In this document: positions 6,822 through 7,059 of the stretch, one piece after another
How the letters are laid out: each line of letters opens with the position of its first letter
Numbering within the stretch: the stretch's first letter is position 1
Origin: Ignavibacteriaceae bacterium
GTDB lineage: Bacteria; Bacteroidota; Ignavibacteria; Ignavibacteriales; Ignavibacteriaceae
DNA: 7,059 nucleotides
Direction of reading: 5' to 3'
Assembly: GCA_025449775.1 (NCBI GenBank)
Contig: JANWIS010000061.1
Span: forward strand, 1 to 7,059
Program-made: the position numbers and the translations under genes
The notes under the pieces: generated by a model
The model's input: only the letters and a program-made list of their open reading frames with translations
What the model was told of the DNA's origin: nothing
Database searches by the model: none

Positions 6822-6840
6822 TGATTCAATAATTGAATCA
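6822..6840. repeat. Perfect inverted repeat, 9-bp arms, 1-base centre
   Basis: TGATTCAAT (6822-6830) and ATTGAATCA (6832-6840) are exact complements around a single A. It lies about 100 bp upstream of the acyltransferase start and about 75 bp upstream of the tRNA promoter. The compact dyad looks like a protein-binding site rather than an RNA hairpin, because one loop base cannot form a stable turn without opening pairs. No T-tract follows. Confidence 0.5.
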
Positions 6841-6872
6841 AATTTATATTGGATTGCTAGCTTTAGATGGCA

Positions 6873-6887
6873 TAAAACTGAGTTTTA
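6873..6887. repeat. Perfect inverted repeat, 7-bp arms, 1-base centre
   Basis: TAAAACT (6873-6879) and AGTTTTA (6881-6887) are exact complements around a G. It shares the single-base-centre geometry of the dyad at 6822-6840 but not its sequence, and sits about 30 bp upstream of the tRNA -35 box. Confidence 0.4.
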
Positions 6888-6915
6888 ATGAGGTTAAGAG
6901 ATAAAGGAAATCTGA

Positions 6916-6946
6916 TTGACATCAGAGGGATGATTGGTTATATTTG
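6916..6946 (+). promoter_or_regulatory. Strong promoter for the initiator tRNA gene
   Basis: A consensus -35 TTGACA (6916-6921), an ideal 17-base spacer and a -10 TATATT (6939-6944, 5 of 6). The -10 continues as TATATTTG, so it also fits the Bacteroidota TAnnTTTG box. Transcription should start near 6951, giving a 5' leader of about 33 bases removed by RNase P. A strong constitutive promoter is expected for a tRNA gene. Confidence 0.85.
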
Positions 6947-6983
6947 CACGCCCAAAACAGAATATAAAAATTAGAAATTAGAT

Positions 6984-7056
<73 letters not shown>

Positions 7057-7059
7057 CAA

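Overview
The window looks like an AT-rich bacterial chromosome segment. Coding is dense, Shine-Dalgarno sequences are weak or absent, and TTG start codons are frequent. Three things suggest a member of the Bacteroidota/Chlorobiota/Ignavibacteriota assemblage: the low GC, the SD-poor starts, and a tRNA promoter whose -10 region reads TATATTTG, which fits both the sigma-70 and the Bacteroidota TAnnTTTG patterns. This placement is an inference from style, not from a database match. No phage, transposon, CRISPR or toxin-antitoxin signature is visible.

Left part, minus strand (bases 2960 down to 1): a small exported RlpA-type lytic transglycosylase gene ends at a clear intrinsic terminator (2411-2440). 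Below it is a run of three genes in the same direction: a class I SAM-dependent methyltransferase, a short membrane-anchored CcmE-like OB-fold protein, and uvrB. The UvrB coding sequence leaves the window at base 1 after 458 codons. The CcmE-like gene stops 3 bp before the uvrB ATG, so these two are probably co-transcribed.

Middle: a 435-bp AT-rich non-coding stretch (2961-3395) separates rlpA from a divergent plus-strand gene. It holds a 9-bp-arm inverted repeat, a second weaker one, and candidate promoters for both genes. The plus-strand gene encodes a 723-residue cation:proton antiporter of the CPA2/CHX type. It has an Asp-Asp motif in the membrane core and two C-terminal universal-stress-protein-like cytoplasmic domains.

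Right part: a multi-pass membrane acyltransferase gene of the HGSNAT/DUF1624 type runs towards the antiporter, with 26 bp between their stop codons. The 259 bp upstream of it contain two inverted repeats, each with a single-base centre, and a near-consensus promoter (TTGACA-17-TATATT). That promoter drives an initiator tRNA-fMet gene at the right edge.

The genes do not form one pathway. This is mostly a housekeeping and envelope region covering DNA repair, cell-wall remodelling, ion homeostasis, glycan or membrane modification, and translation initiation. I do not see a convincing new system. The most unusual points are the CcmE-like protein without its haem-binding tail beside uvrB, the forced TTG starts of three genes, and the unexplained dyads in the two intergenic regions.
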